64,000 nucleotides of DNA. Origin: Amblyomma americanum. Taxonomy: Eukaryota > Arthropoda > Arachnida > Ixodida > Ixodidae. Shown here piece by piece: positions 21,475-31,900 of this stretch. The notes under the pieces are model-generated. The model made no database searches, had not been told where the DNA came from, and saw only the letters and a list, made by a program, of their open reading frames with translations. Position 1 is the first letter of the stretch; each line of letters opens with the position of its first letter. The translations under genes were made by a program, and so were the position numbers. The stretch lies in contig NC_135500.1 in NCBI RefSeq assembly GCF_052857255.1, forward strand, positions 53,469,272 to 53,533,271, given 5' to 3'.

Positions 21475-21518
21475 CACGGCCGGAATCGAGCCGCCTCCGC
21501 TACTCGAGCCCGGCCGCG
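21475..21518. other. Short GC-rich insertion between AGCAGGG repeats (copy A only)
   Basis: AGCAGGG occurs at 21468-21474 and 21519-21525; copy B has one AGCAGGG and lacks the intervening sequence (near 57808-57815). The insert contains GGAATCGAGCCGCC and CTCGAGCCCGGCCGC. Origin unknown. Confidence 0.6.
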
Positions 21519-21884
21519 AGCAGGGACATGTGCCTTTCCAACGCACCGAGAGAGGGCGCCACACGTTTCATGAAAAAGCTGACGATGCATGATCAATAGT
21601 GAAATAGCGCAGGAAGACTTTTACGCCATTGAAATGTAAAATACCTTATAGTTCCTTAAAGGTAGGACATTACCCTACGTGAACCTGCTAGAGCTTGTCG
21701 ATATATGTTAAAATAGGGCTGTAGTTAGCGATAAAGTGAAGTCAAGTGGGGTATTTTTCACGACCTCGCCTTAGGCTCCATGCTGTCATAGAACATTGCT
21801 CATGGCAAACGCAATATGTAAGCTACATCGATGAAACTCGACTAAATGAAACATTAAGATGCATTTAACATCTAGGCGAGAGAG

Positions 21885-23713
21885 CTAATTTATAACTGTT
21901 ATGCGCGACGAAATATCAATTTTTATTTTTCGTCGCCATTGAGTTACGCGCCGCCGCGCCGCCGGCTGTCGCGAGATGGCGCGACCGGTTTTTCGAGGCG
22001 CATGGTCCAGAATCCTGGGGATGGATCCTTTAGCCAGAGGTGGTAGTGGCTTTCCGCTTTTTTTCTGAAGGTGCTTCTGCACCGAAGTTGTCGGCACAGC
22101 AGCAAAATCTGGAAGATTAGCTCTCAGGCATCTCCCTTGAAGAAGTTCCCCAGGTGACCGGCCGTCTTCCAGCGGCGTACAGCGGTAGGCCAGCAGACCT
22201 AGCCAGAGGTCTTCCCGTGAGTGTTCACTTTTTTTCGGGATACGCTTCACAACCTGGACACCCTTCTCTGCCAGTCCATTGGATTGTGGGTAGCGAGGAC
22301 TGGATGTGATGTGAGCGAAGTCGAAATTTCTTGCAAAGACTGCGAACTCGTGGCTTGCAAACTGGGGCCTATTATCGGTGCACACTTCAAGCGGTACGCC
22401 GTACCTCGCGAACGTAGCACTCAGTGCCGCGATTGCCGTCCTTGTCGTAGTATCCGCAAGTTTCTCGACTTCTGGGAAGTTGGAAAGAGCATCAAACGCC
22501 ACGATGTACGAACTTCCTCCAAAAGAAAAAATATCTACGCCAACTCGATACCACGCACATCCAGGGACTTGGCGCATCAGCAATGGTTCTTGCGGTTGCT
22601 TGTATGCGAATTCGCGGCAAGTGGGGCAACTCTGGATCAAACTCGTGATGTCACTGCTGAGACCGGGCCAAAAAACAAGACGACGAGCCCTTTCTCTGCA
22701 TTTCTGCAGTCCCAGATGCCCAGCATGAATTCTTGATAAAATATCACGCCGCATGCTTTTTGGTATGACCACTTTCGTGCCTTTTAACAAAATACCATCT
22801 ACGACTGAAAGCTCAGATGAAAATGGCTTTAGTTCCCCTTCGATGCTCTCGCCAGTTAACAGGCAAGACATGACTGCCTGCAGGTAGTCGTCCTGAGCTG
22901 TTGCATTTACCAGCTTTTGACGTGTTGCATCCGTGACCATGTAGCCCAGAACAGCAACTGCGTGTACTTCCACGTCGTCCGTGGCGCCTGCCAAGATGAG
23001 GTGCTTTCCCGGGACATACTGCAATACAAAGTCGTACTTGAGAAGTTTTAAAAAGAACCTTTGGAGACGGGGAGGAATGTCACATATTCCTTTTGCAGGC
23101 ATGGACAAGAGAGGTTTGTGGTCCGTCTCGATGAGAATCTTTTGTCCATAAACGAACTGATAAAACTTATCGCAGCCAAAAGAAATGCTGAGCGCCTCTT
23201 TTTCAATTTGTGCATAACGCTGCTCAGCTTGCGTTAGCACACGAGATGCATATGCCACGGGCCGCCATTGGCCGTTGTGACACTGCAACAGTGCTGCACC
23301 TATGCCGTCTTTTGAAGCATCACAAGTGATCTTCCATTATTTTCGGGAATCAAAAATAGCTAGCACGGGCGTCGTGCTTAGAATCTGCACGACACTTTTC
23401 CACTCCCTCATGTGGTTTTCAGTCCACTCGTACTCGAAATGCGGTTTGATAAGCGCTCTCAGTGACGCAGTTCCCTCGGACAGGCGAGGAACGTATTTAC
23501 CAAAATAGTTCAGCACACCGAGCATGCGTTGAACATCGGATTTGGTCTTGGGCACGGGCGTCTGCAGCAAACTTTTAACAAGTTTCGGGTTTGGCGAGAT
23601 GCCCCTGTGTGTGATGATATCACCTAGAAACTGCACTTCAGGGACGCCAAACTTGCATTTTTCTGCATTGAACGTTAGTCCAGCTTTCCCAGCAGCTTCT
23701 ATGACTGCCACTA
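21885..23713 (-). pseudogene. pol: Gypsy pol, second part: RT thumb, RNase H, integrase
   Basis: Resumes after the LINE with the RT connection (AGLTFNAEKCKFGVPEVQFL, MLGVLNYFGKYVPRL). An in-frame TAA at 23337-23339 precedes RNase H (ITCDASKDGIG, IEKEALSISFGCDKF, IETDHKPLL). The integrase has an HHCC zinc site (HAGHLGLQKC ... CPTC) and the catalytic triad in VGVDIFSF, EVCTDNRPQF (usually TDNGPQF) and SNGLAEKGVQVV. The last 40 residues (from about 22022 down) are also found in duplication copy B, so the duplication boundary falls inside this gene. There is no 3' LTR. Confidence 0.85.
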
Positions 23714-23924
23714 GTATTTCATCATCATCATTATTTTATTTGCCCTTAAGGGCCCCAGGGGGCATTACATAAGGGGGGGGGGCGAACAGTAATCATGTCA
23801 CAAAGAACAAAATTGGAACATAAACTTAACACATGTAGATACAACTGTGAACACTTCAAAAGAAAAACAAGCAAGTAAGTGAGTAAACAAAAGAAAAAGA
23901 AAGAAAAAGGGCCTTCAACAGCAA

Positions 23925-26837
23925 TTATTTGGGTAATAAATCAATTAGCATCTGTTTAAACTTTAGGGAATTAACTTCATTCACAACACTGTCTGGAAGG
24001 ACATTCCACTCGGCTATGGCAGCTGGCAAGAACGAGGAATTGAACGCATTGGTTGAACCATGAATGCGTTGAATACTACGGCAATTATACAAACGTCGCG
24101 ATGATCTTAAAGGGGGCATAATTAGGCTCTCACGCAGTTGGGGAAAATTATAATAAAGTTTATGAAATAGATAGAGTCTTGCTATCTTACGACGGGATGC
24201 CAAGGAAGGTAAACCAACAGAGGATTTGATATTAGTAACACTCGACCGAGAATCATAATTTGATATTATAAACCGAGCGGCTCGATTTTGAATGGCCTCT
24301 AACATATGTGTTAAATACTTTTGATGGGGATTCCAAATTCTCGATGCCTATCCAAGTTTAGTGCGGATGAAGTTTCGTATGCGATTAGTCTAACCTTAGG
24401 GGGAGAAAATGTGAGCGATCGTTTGATGAATCCTAGTGATTTAAGGGATGTTATGTGCTTCGACCAGTTAAGATCACTTGTTATTTCTATGCCGAGGTAT
24501 CTGTAGGATTCAACTTCAGATAGCGCGGTCCTGTTTAGCGTGTAAGAAAAGTGCAGGTTAGATCGTTTACGGGACAAGTGCATAAACTTGCATTTAGTTT
24601 CGTTCAGTTTCATGAGCCAGGTCGAGCACCAACTTTGTATCAAGTTCAGGTCATCCTGCAGCAATGACTGGTTTTTCGTAGTGCTAACACAGCGGTAAAG
24701 AACGCAATCATCTGCGAACAAACGGATGGATGATGAAATGCCGACAGGAAGGTCATTGATAAAGACTAGAAACAGGAGCGGCCCAAGAACTGAGCCCTGA
24801 GGCACTCCAGAGGTGACTTTAGTGACGGTAGAAGGATGGTTGTTGATGTAGTCGAGGGTTTGACGGCATACCGTCTGGTCAGGAATCATGTTGATGCAGA
24901 TTGCTGGTCACTGGCCAAAGTCAAAAGATGAAAAGACGTTTGGGGAGCACTACGGCTCCCTTGTTATTGCGAACGATTAGTTAGGAAACCGCAAATCCAT
25001 GATAATATCAGCGGGTGCAGTAAAAGGGAGGAAATTTTAGCCAAGAGGCGCTGGTGAGGAACTCGGTCGAAAGCTTTCGAAAAATCGAGGTAGATAATAT
25101 CTGTTTGAAACAAGGAGTCAAGGTTTAGGTGGAGGTCAGTCGTAAATTCGAAAAGTTGAGTTTCACATGAGTAGCCAGAACGGAATCCGTGTTGGTTTGG
25201 AAAGAAAAAAAGAATTTCTATCGAGGTGATTAGCTACTTGGGAGTAAATAATATGTTCAAGTAGTTTACACGCAATGCATGTTAGCGAGATGGGACGATA
25301 ATTTGATGGATCAGAGCGGTTACCTGCCTTAAAGCAAGGCACGACTCGGCTAATCTTCCACGCAGACGGGATTTGGCCACAAGAAATGGATTGCGTAAAA
25401 ATGATTTGCAGGCAATGACTGGATATTACTTTGGTACATTTAAGAATTTTCGCAGAATTGTTGTCGGGCCCAGGAGCACTTGATACCTTTAAATCTTCAA
25501 TAAGTCTACATATTCCTTCGGCTGAGATACTAACAGGTGGCATTTCAGATACATTTAGGCTCTGTGATGTAGGAATGTTTACGGCTGGTTCGTTGGTGAA
25601 AACAGATGAGAAGTACGTATTCATTACGTCCGAGCGAAGCTCATTTGGAACATGACAACCATCTTGGTCTAATAAAGAAATATTATATGAACCGCTACGA
25701 CCTGGAGTTAAAATAGCCCAAAACTTTTTTGGGTTGTTTCGAAGGATATCGAGTAGGTCATTGTTGTAAAAGTTGTGTTTAGTGCTCTTAAGCAACTTGG
25801 TATAATTTCTCAGACAGCTAAAATATTTCTCCCTTTAGACGCTAAGTTGGAGCTCTTAGCTTCTCTAAATAATCGTTTTTTCTTTTTGCACAGACTTCTT
25901 AAAGAGTTGGTAAACCACGGTTTTCCGGCATCACCACGAATGCAAACGAGGGGTACATAAGATTCAGTTAAAGAGGTGATTTTTTCTTTATACATGGACC
26001 AGTTGTCATCACTAGACCTGAAAGAAGCAGTCTGTTCGAAGTGAAGAAGAAATTTGGCTAGTTCCTCATTGATTTTAGAAAAATTGGCTTTTTTGTAGTC
26101 GCGTATGTATTTCACTGAGCGTTGTGAAGTAATGCGAACTGAAAAGTTGAACAACACTATGCTATGATCGCTAAGACCGGCGATGGATGACAAAGACTGG
26201 ATTAATTCAGGTTTATATGTAAGAGCAAGATCTAGGATGTTAGTGCCACGAGTTGGTATTCTGACTGCTTGAGAGAGGTCAAACGAAAGAATAAGGTCCA
26301 AAAATTCTCTGGAATGGCTGGAAGATGCGGTTAGATTATCCCAGTCGATGTCTGGGAAATTAAAATCGCCGCTAACTATGAGATTGGCATGGGAAACTTT
26401 ATTTGTCCAGCAGAATGATATTTAAGTCGTCGATGAAGGAATGATCGGAGTCAGGTGCTCGGTAACATGCGATTATTATATTAGTGCAATGAGCAAGAGA
26501 AACGTTCACGCAAATGATTTCGCTTTTACTATTGACTGCGATAGCAGAAGAGACCAGAATACTTTTAACAAGAACCATCACGCCGCCTCCCCTACGCCCT
26601 AGTCTGTCACGACGGAAACAAGTGAAGGATTGCTTATCTTGGAAAAGTTCGTCATTCAGTATATCAGGTGTGAGCCACGTTTCAGTAAAGATGGCAATAT
26701 CTGTGCTGTTGTCTTGCAATATAGCTTCCACGGCTTCTTTCTTTGAAAAATAACTTCGGATATTTGTTAGTAAAACGGAAACTGATTTATCCGTTGGGGC
26801 AGGGGCTGCGCGCGTGCGATTTTGGAAACATTGGTGC
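23925..26837 (-). pseudogene. LINE ORF2: AP endonuclease and reverse transcriptase, frameshifted
   Basis: The endonuclease reads VSVLLTNIRSYFSKKEA, DIAIFTETWL, RRDRLGRRGGGVMVLVK, GDFNFPDIDW and LSDHSIVLF, all catalytic blocks present. The RT shows SSAPGPDNNSAKIL, SNYRPISLTCIACKLLEHII, TSGVPQGSVLGPLLFLVFIN and the active site FADDCVLY. The C-terminus has AIQNRAARFI and SFLPAAIAEWNVLPDSV. At least three or four frame breaks (near 26400, 25800, 25160, 24900) separate these blocks. There is no RNase H. It starts just after ORF1 ends (26867). Confidence 0.85.
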
Positions 26838-26866
26838 GTAAAGGACCTGTGTGCCTGCGGTGAGCG

Positions 26867-27799
26867 CTATAAATTTAATTCAACCACAAAATCTTTAACA
26901 GCATCGTACACAAACTGTTTGTTGTTCATGATGAGCTTATCAAAACGGATTTTAAATGAGCCACCTCGTTGCTGACCATACGAAAAAAGTTTCTTCCTTG
27001 CCAAGCGAACGCGTGCAGAGCAGTCCTCACGGACAGAAAAGGAAGAATTTTTTAGCTTGGAGCTGGCAAAAAGGATGCGCCCTTTGTCTTTAAATCTCAT
27101 AAAATTTACAATGATAGGGCGGTTTTTTCCTTGTTGGAAACGGCCAAGTCTGTGAACACGCTCAATATCATGGCTATCAATTGTGACATCGAGCTCGTCC
27201 GCGCAGAATGAAATAATCCGCGATTCAGACTCGGACCAAGATTCATCTTGTTGATCTGTGATTCCAAAAAACAGCAAATTGGACCGTCGGAGACGGTTCT
27301 CAGCGTCATCACAATTATCTGAAAGTAGCTTAATGTCGGATGAAAGATTAGCCATATCACGGTTGGCTGATAAACTCGGGCTACTTAACTGATTAGAGCT
27401 CGTGATTTGTTCCAGGGCGTCAACTCGCAACGAAAGGCTGGATATTGAAACCTCGACCTTCGAATGAGCAGCCCGAATCAACGCTAGTTCACTAAGCATA
27501 GTATTTTGAGAGCATTCAATGCGGGTTATAGCCAAGGCAATTGACTCGAGGGACGGGTTAGGGGCGTTATTCTCTGGGGGTCCTGGGTTCAATTCCACAT
27601 CCCCGGCTAGCACAAGCATTAGGCAAACGACATAGGCGTTGATACACTGGTAACTTGAAGTGCACAAGAACTTTCGCAAACTGCAGTCAGCGTCGATGGG
27701 GCACGACACCGCAACCAAAAACGCGTTATCAGAGCGAATGCAAATTGAATTTGGTAAGTAACCAACCTGCATGAAAAAGGGCATTCGTGTGACCTGCAT
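26867..27799 (-). CDS. LINE ORF1 with N-terminal 2A-type motif and RRM-like nucleic-acid-binding region
   Basis: From the ATG at 27799 (311 codons). Residues about 50-75 are hydrophobic (INAYVVCLMLVLA) and run straight into GDVELNPGPP, the ribosome-skipping 2A signature (D-V/I-E-x-N-P-G-P). A coiled coil follows (IECSQNTMLSELALIRAAH, SSLSLRVDALEQ), then the ORF1p core with NLLFFGITDQQ, DIERVHRLG and RPIIVNFMRF. The 2A motif in such elements is known from trypanosome and sea-urchin non-LTR retrotransposons; in the latter it lies next to a signal-like segment, as here. The frame is open far upstream through the 5' region into Gypsy RT (28951), so the true start is uncertain. Confidence 0.75.
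   Translation of the reverse strand: MQVTRMPFFMQVGYLPNSICIRSDNAFLVAVSCPIDADCSLRKFLCTSSYQCINAYVVCLMLVLAGDVELNPGPPENNAPNPSLESIALAITRIECSQNTMLSELALIRAAHSKVEVSISSLSLRVDALEQITSSNQLSSPSLSANRDMANLSSDIKLLSDNCDDAENRLRRSNLLFFGITDQQDESWSESESRIISFCADELDVTIDSHDIERVHRLGRFQQGKNRPIIVNFMRFKDKGRILFASSKLKNSSFSVREDCSARVRLARKKLFSYGQQRGGSFKIRFDKLIMNNKQFVYDAVKDFVVELNL
27578..27610 (-). other. 2A ribosome-skipping motif (coding)
   Basis: Codons for LAGDVELNPGP, all conserved positions of the motif intact (D, V, E, N, P, G, P). Skipping between G and P would release an approximately 70-residue leader from ORF1p if the element were translated. Confidence 0.85.
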
Positions 27800-28117
27800 C
27801 GTTGCGGTGGCGTGCCTCGAGTGATCGCAGTGTGATGGCAGTATTTGTACTCCAATCAATGCGGTGGCGCTGAGCGTAGTTCCTGGTTGCCAGATGCGGA
27901 AACGGTTCGCCAGATGGGGAAAGGTTGAAACAAGCGGGTACTGCACGGCGTCGCTTTCGTTGTCTATGAAGTCAGCTTGCTGCCAAACGTCGTAATCCAT
28001 GTCCAGGTTGTAACAGCTGCCTTGACAGCCCGGCAGCGTGGTAATCCATATGAGTAAGGCCTGCATGAAAAAGGGCATTCGTGTGACCTGCATCGTTGCG
28101 GTGGCGTGCCCCGAGTC
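27767..28117. repeat. Direct repeat in LINE 5' region (two 57-bp blocks, 293 bp apart)
   Basis: CCTGCATGAAAAAGGGCATT and the following 37 bp occur at 27767-27823 and 28060-28117 almost unchanged. This looks like two 5' promoter monomers, the outer one truncated at the insertion junction. Confidence 0.7.
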
Positions 28118-28120
28118 ATG

Positions 28121-29065
28121 TTCATGTTCTTGTTTGGTTGCGCCCCAGACCAAAATATCGTTGATGTACACATGTACACCTGGAAGGCCATCGAAGATTT
28201 CGCTCATCTGTTGTTGAAACACTTCAGGAGCCGACGAAATGCCGAACGGCAATCGGAGATAACGATATCTTCCAAAGGGGGTAGCAAAAGTGCATATTTT
28301 GGACGTCTTCTCGTGAAGTGGTATCTGGTGAAAACCAGAATTAGCGTCCAAACAGCTAAAATAGGCTGCGCCGGCCAATTCTCCTTCCATGTATTCACGC
28401 TTTGGAAGCTGGTAATGCTGCCTTTTTACGTGCTCGTTTAATTTTCTTGGGTCCATGCAAACCCTAAGTTTCCCATCCTTTTTCTTGAACAAGACCAAGG
28501 GGCTTACCCAGTCTGTGGTGCAATCCTCTTTCACGATGATTCCCACACGCTCCATTCTTTGCAGCTCTTCCCGAAGTGGCTGTCGCAGGGACAGTGGAAC
28601 CCGCCGGGCAGGTTGGGCGACTGGCACCGCAGACGGTTGCATGACCATACTGTAGGGTCGCTTCAGGCAGCCTAACCCCTTGAAGACATGTCTGAAATTC
28701 TTAATTGCTTTGTACTCCGAAGCACTTACAGTGGCCACCGTGCGCTGAACAAGTCCTAAAGCTTCGCTTGCATCCAGTTCAAGAATGGCATGACGGTCAT
28801 TCTTTACGACGAACTTCACGGTGGTGGAAGCGTTACCAATAGTTACTTCCTGTGTCGTCGTCCCGAAGTGAGTTATGACGCCTCCGGTGTAAGCTCGCAG
28901 CACCGCACTTGTAGGCTGTAACTTTTCAGTCTCGCGAAGCTTGCGGTACACAGAGAACTGTAGCAGGCATGCATGCGACCCGGTGTCTACTTTGAAAAAA
29001 ATATTTCTTTCAGCAACTTTAGCTTCGACTACCCAGTCTTTGGTGCTTCCTTTGCAAGTTCCAAC
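28121..29065 (-). pseudogene. pol: Gypsy pol, first part: protease and RT palm/fingers
   Basis: The frame continues from gag after a single TAA. Protease active site DTGS is seen in FKVDTGSHACLLQ. RT motifs follow in order: WVSPLVLFKKKDGKLRVC, ACYFSCLDANSGFHQIPL-like palm motif (here AYFSCLDANSGFHQIPL), FGRYRYLRLPFGISSAPE and the active-site box VYINDILVWG. The usual box is YxDD, so the first catalytic Asp of the pair is Asn here, which should kill polymerisation. The frame is then cut by the LINE at about 28120 but stays open into it. Gag and pol share one frame, so the stop is either a readthrough signal or a mutation. Confidence 0.85.
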
Positions 29066-29860
29066 TTATAGAATGTCAAAGTCATCGTCACTGCTGTCTT
29101 TGCTCACTTGGCCAACTTTAGACGTTCCTTGATAGCACAACGCGAAGTGGTGCAGCTTGCGACATTCATTACACCTTTTTCCATAGGCTGGGCACTGTCT
29201 GGGCCTGTGCCGTCGATTGCACGTTTTGCAGCGGTACTCCTTACTGCACTCATCGCTACTTTTGCTTCGCGATGGTGGTGCGTGCCTTGCAACAGCATCG
29301 ACGCGGTCGTCCGCAGCTTTCCAGTCCACGTTTCGTTGAGCCAGACATTCTGCCACCTTGCACAGTTCTTCAGCTTTCTGCAATGTTAAAGACTTTTCAC
29401 GAAGCATTTTCTCGCGTAGCTTTGAGTCGTTCGTGCTAAAGACGATATGATCCCTGATCATTGAATCTCGCTGTTCTCCGAAATTGCATTGCGCGGCTCG
29501 AATTTTAAGGTCACGAGCGAACTTCTCATATGGTTCTCCCTCTGCCTGCTTCCTTGAGCGAAACACATAACGTTCGTGAACTCCATTGCCCACCTCGGCA
29601 CAGTAGGACTCGAACTTCCCCACGAGCGTTGCGTAGTCGTCCTTGCTTTCTGCGGTTTCGATCTTGAACGTGCCGAACACGTCGAGCGCTTCATCGCCAG
29701 CTATGCTTAGCAGGAGCGCGGCTTTTGCAGCTTCGCTTTGAGGTTGCTCCTTCGTTGTGGTTGCCTGCAGGAATAGGTCGAACTTCTGCTTGAAGCGTCT
29801 CCAATTTTCAGAGAGGTTGCAGGTCATTCGCAAGGGTGGCGGCACCTTCAGAAGTTCCAT
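29066..29860 (-). CDS. gag: Gypsy gag
   Basis: A 264-residue intact frame starts at ATG 29860, 30 nt downstream of the LTR. Residues about 1-190 are helical capsid-type sequence (for example ENWRRFKQKFDLFLQATTTK, then GVHERYVFRSRKQAEGEPYE). At about 208-241 there are two zinc-knuckle-like clusters with Cys/His spacing CKTCNRRHRPRQC and CNECRKLHHFALC, the RNA-binding end of gag. It ends in an acidic tail with a TAA stop (29066-29068), and pol continues in the same frame directly after it. Related gag pieces lie at 32641-32870 and 33150-33545. Confidence 0.85.
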   Translation of the reverse strand: MELLKVPPPLRMTCNLSENWRRFKQKFDLFLQATTTKEQPQSEAAKAALLLSIAGDEALDVFGTFKIETAESKDDYATLVGKFESYCAEVGNGVHERYVFRSRKQAEGEPYEKFARDLKIRAAQCNFGEQRDSMIRDHIVFSTNDSKLREKMLREKSLTLQKAEELCKVAECLAQRNVDWKAADDRVDAVARHAPPSRSKSSDECSKEYRCKTCNRRHRPRQCPAYGKRCNECRKLHHFALCYQGTSKVGQVSKDSSDDDFDIL

Positions 29861-29890
29861 CGTTGTCGGTCGATCCCACTTATCACACCA

Positions 29891-30141
29891 TGTAACGTGA
29901 TGAGTATCGAACTAAGGAACGGAGGCAACTACATGGTGGCAGGAACAAGAAGCACCCGTAGGGTTTATTGGTACGCCTTTATATAGATGATGGGGCGGGG
30001 CACCAGCACGACATGATAAGGCAGTCAGTGCGCTGTAACGATAAGGCAGAGAGTGCACGCCTGATACAGAGTTAGGAACAGAATACTCGCCATGTGGAAG
30101 GGTGCCATTTGTTGTAAACGCCACAAATCAATTTTTTAACA
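29891..30141 (-). repeat. 5' LTR of the Gypsy element
   Basis: On the minus strand the 251-bp segment starts TGTTAAAAAATTG and ends ATCACGTTACA. It contains TATATAAAGGCG (TATA box) and AATAAACC (polyadenylation signal) in the right order. It is followed at once by TGGTGTGATAAGTGGG, in the position of a primer-binding site. No identical partner was found in the window, so it is identified by structure only. Confidence 0.72.
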
Positions 30142-30154
30142 GTTAGCGAGCACT

Positions 30155-30612
30155 TGTGATAAAATGTCATGTTAATGAAAAGAATGCAGTTTTCAGTGAA
30201 CATGCGTGCTGCATTTGTGCGTTACGGTTTGTGCACTCGTTCTGAGCAACGCTACTGTGCGTTCTATGCGACACCGGTTGCAACGCTCGCGTTTTATGTC
30301 GCGTTGCTGTTGTAGTTGCGTGTGATCTCGTCCTCCTCGCCAGTCTCTATAAAAAGGCCGTGAAAGTAACACTTGGGCGGGGGCCCTACGTGGCTGTGGT
30401 ATACGAGCTCTCACCAATGTGGCGAGGACTCTGTCGTGCAGGCCCGTGCGCTTTCCTTTTCATTCTTCCTTCAGTCGCAACAACAATAGTGTTTGGGCGG
30501 CTCTACTGGTTGACCCATGCATCATTTATGTGTGTGCGTGCCTGCTGTCTCAGCCGGCTGTAAATGGAGCCGTTTATCAAAGCCAACGTACTTCTTCTTT
30601 GTGGATGCAACA
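30155..30612 (+). repeat. Possible LTR of another Gypsy-like element
   Basis: TGTGATAAAATG ... with TATAAAAAGG at 30345 and an end GTGGATGCAACA followed by AACTGGCGACGAAGACG, which has the look of an LTR end plus primer-binding site. A core (GTTTGGGCGGCT, TACTGG, TGAC) recurs inverted at 33085-33130. No coding region follows. Confidence 0.35.
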
Positions 30613-30839
30613 AACTGGCGACGAAGACGAAATCCAACAAGAACTGAGGATAGCATCCGCAGTCGGCAAGATACCGGGTTCGATCCCGACAACGCTAGCT
30701 TAGACGTCTTTCTACAGCATGGCTAATGATGTCACCGACGGCAAGAAGTTGCATCTGTCCTCATTGCCACAGGAGAAAAAAGATGCTGCCACAGTCTGGA
30801 AGACTTTGTAGTAACGAGCGGTAGCTGCCGCCATCTTGG

Positions 30840-31010
30840 ATTAATTAATGATGTCATCAATGCATTACCATTCTTGGCCGACATCTTGAATTTATAAGTG
30901 GCGTCACCAATCAATCACCAATTAGATATATCAGTGACGTCACCAAGCAATCACCAAATCGACATACTAATGACGTCACCAATCAGTCACCAATTGGGTT
31001 GCTATATTGA
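30840..31010. repeat. Short tandem array, unit about 47-50 bp
   Basis: Three to four imperfect units built on TGACGTCACCAATCAATCAC. The following segment to 31130 (AAATCGAGAAGCGTGATGAG, TAAGAGCT) recurs at 38300-38420 and 35390-35430. Confidence 0.65.
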
Positions 31011-31204
31011 TTTACCATGGGGACCATCATCATGAATTCCTCGGACAGAAAATTTCGCGCCGAAGGGATGCAGTAGAAGACCCCAAGAAATCGAGAAGCG
31101 TGATGAGTAAGAGCTACCGCTCTTAAAATTACAAGATTGCACTTAAGTTCGACTCCGCAGAAAATCGAAAGCCTTTCGGTTTCCTCTCTTTCGCCCTCCC
31201 TTTT

Positions 31205-31900
31205 TCACTTTTATGCTAATGGCGAGTACGCTCAACTATGTCGGCGCCCATGGCTATTGTGATGTCCGTTTCAGAGATGGGAAAACTATGTCGAAGTTCA
31301 TGGCTATGGTGACGTCCGAACGACCTTCGTGGGAGTTGAACCCACGACCTATGCGGGACTCGTATCCAGGACCTCCACGGGACTCAAACCCACGAACTTT
31401 TTTGCTACGGTTATCACCCTAAATACAATCATCACCACTCTCATTAACACTATCATCTTCATCGTTATCACCAGCTACCACTATCGCTATCATCATCATC
31501 ATCGTCACTATCACTATCTCTAGTACTATCACGAACTGTTTCTGGCACTACTCTGTCAGTAGTTATCATTATCACTATTACTACCATCATTATCTTTAGC
31601 ACTCTCACTACCAGCAGCTATGAATATCACTACCATCACAACCTCTATCTGTAGCACTAACTGCCACCATCAGTAGCTATCTTTATCATTATATATCACT
31701 GTCACTATATATTTACTATCACTACTATCGTTACCTATATGTTGCTTGTCAACTCTCGCTTAATCAACTTTTAATTTTATTTTTACTACCATACATATTA
31801 TGACTGACAGTTGGCGGGACACTTGCGGACAGCCTCTGCCTACAACTTCCGTCCACGCCACTCATGAGCCAAGAAAGCATTTCGCCTTGAAAAGCGCACC
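31205..31900. repeat. Composite repeat with ATC/ACT microsatellite (partner 34170-34830)
   Basis: It begins with two imperfect units of ACTATGTCGACGTTCATGGC type, then the segments CCTTCGTGGGAGTTGAACCC and ACCCACGAACTTTTTT. About 330 bp of (ATCACT/ATC)n follow (31410-31745), then GCGGACAGCCTCTGCCTACA and CAACTTCCGTCCACGCCACT. The same order is found at 34170-34830. Confidence 0.75.

Larger units (their letters stand above)
8640..22022. repeat. Segmental duplication, copy A (partner 39935-58310)
   Basis: Collinear, same-orientation similarity (roughly 80-90% by eye) links this stretch to copy B. Anchors: 8640/39935, 9180/40260, 10150/41490, 11580/42775, 12720/45560, 13375/46185, 15610/47040, 16100/47285, 17000/48715, 17655/55076, 20035/56350, 21885/58180. 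Similarity stops at 22022/58310, inside the C-terminal coding end of the Gypsy element. No host gene is recognised within it. Copy A alone has 13748-15608, a SINE at 15851, MITEs at 16553 and 18852, and a LINE 3' end at 13207. Confidence 0.85.
23714..28119 (-). mobile_element. CR1/L2-like LINE inserted in Gypsy pol, near full length, decayed
   Basis: The order on the minus strand is a 5' region with a repeated 57-bp block, ORF1, ORF2 (endonuclease, RT) and a 3' end AGGGCAAATAAAATAATG with (ATG)n tail at 23715-23735. Same orientation as the host Gypsy. A microsatellite-like 3' end and no RNase H fit the CR1/L2/Rex group. A clear target-site duplication was not found. Confidence 0.85.
21885..30141 (-). 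mobile_element. Gypsy (Metaviridae-type) LTR retrotransposon, decayed, split by a LINE
   Basis: The order on the minus strand is LTR (29891-30141), gag, protease, RT, [LINE insertion 23714-28119], end of RT, RNase H, integrase. No second LTR is found after the integrase; instead the end of the coding region runs into duplication copy A. The element is broken by a stop between gag and pol, a changed RT active site, a stop before RNase H and the LINE insertion. Confidence 0.88.

Noticed and set aside
22221..22736. Plus-strand open frames opposite the Gypsy integrase
   Set aside because: Shadows of the integrase on the minus strand.
31410..31745. CRISPR-like or satellite array
   Set aside because: It is an irregular ATC/ACT microsatellite without spaced unit repeats.
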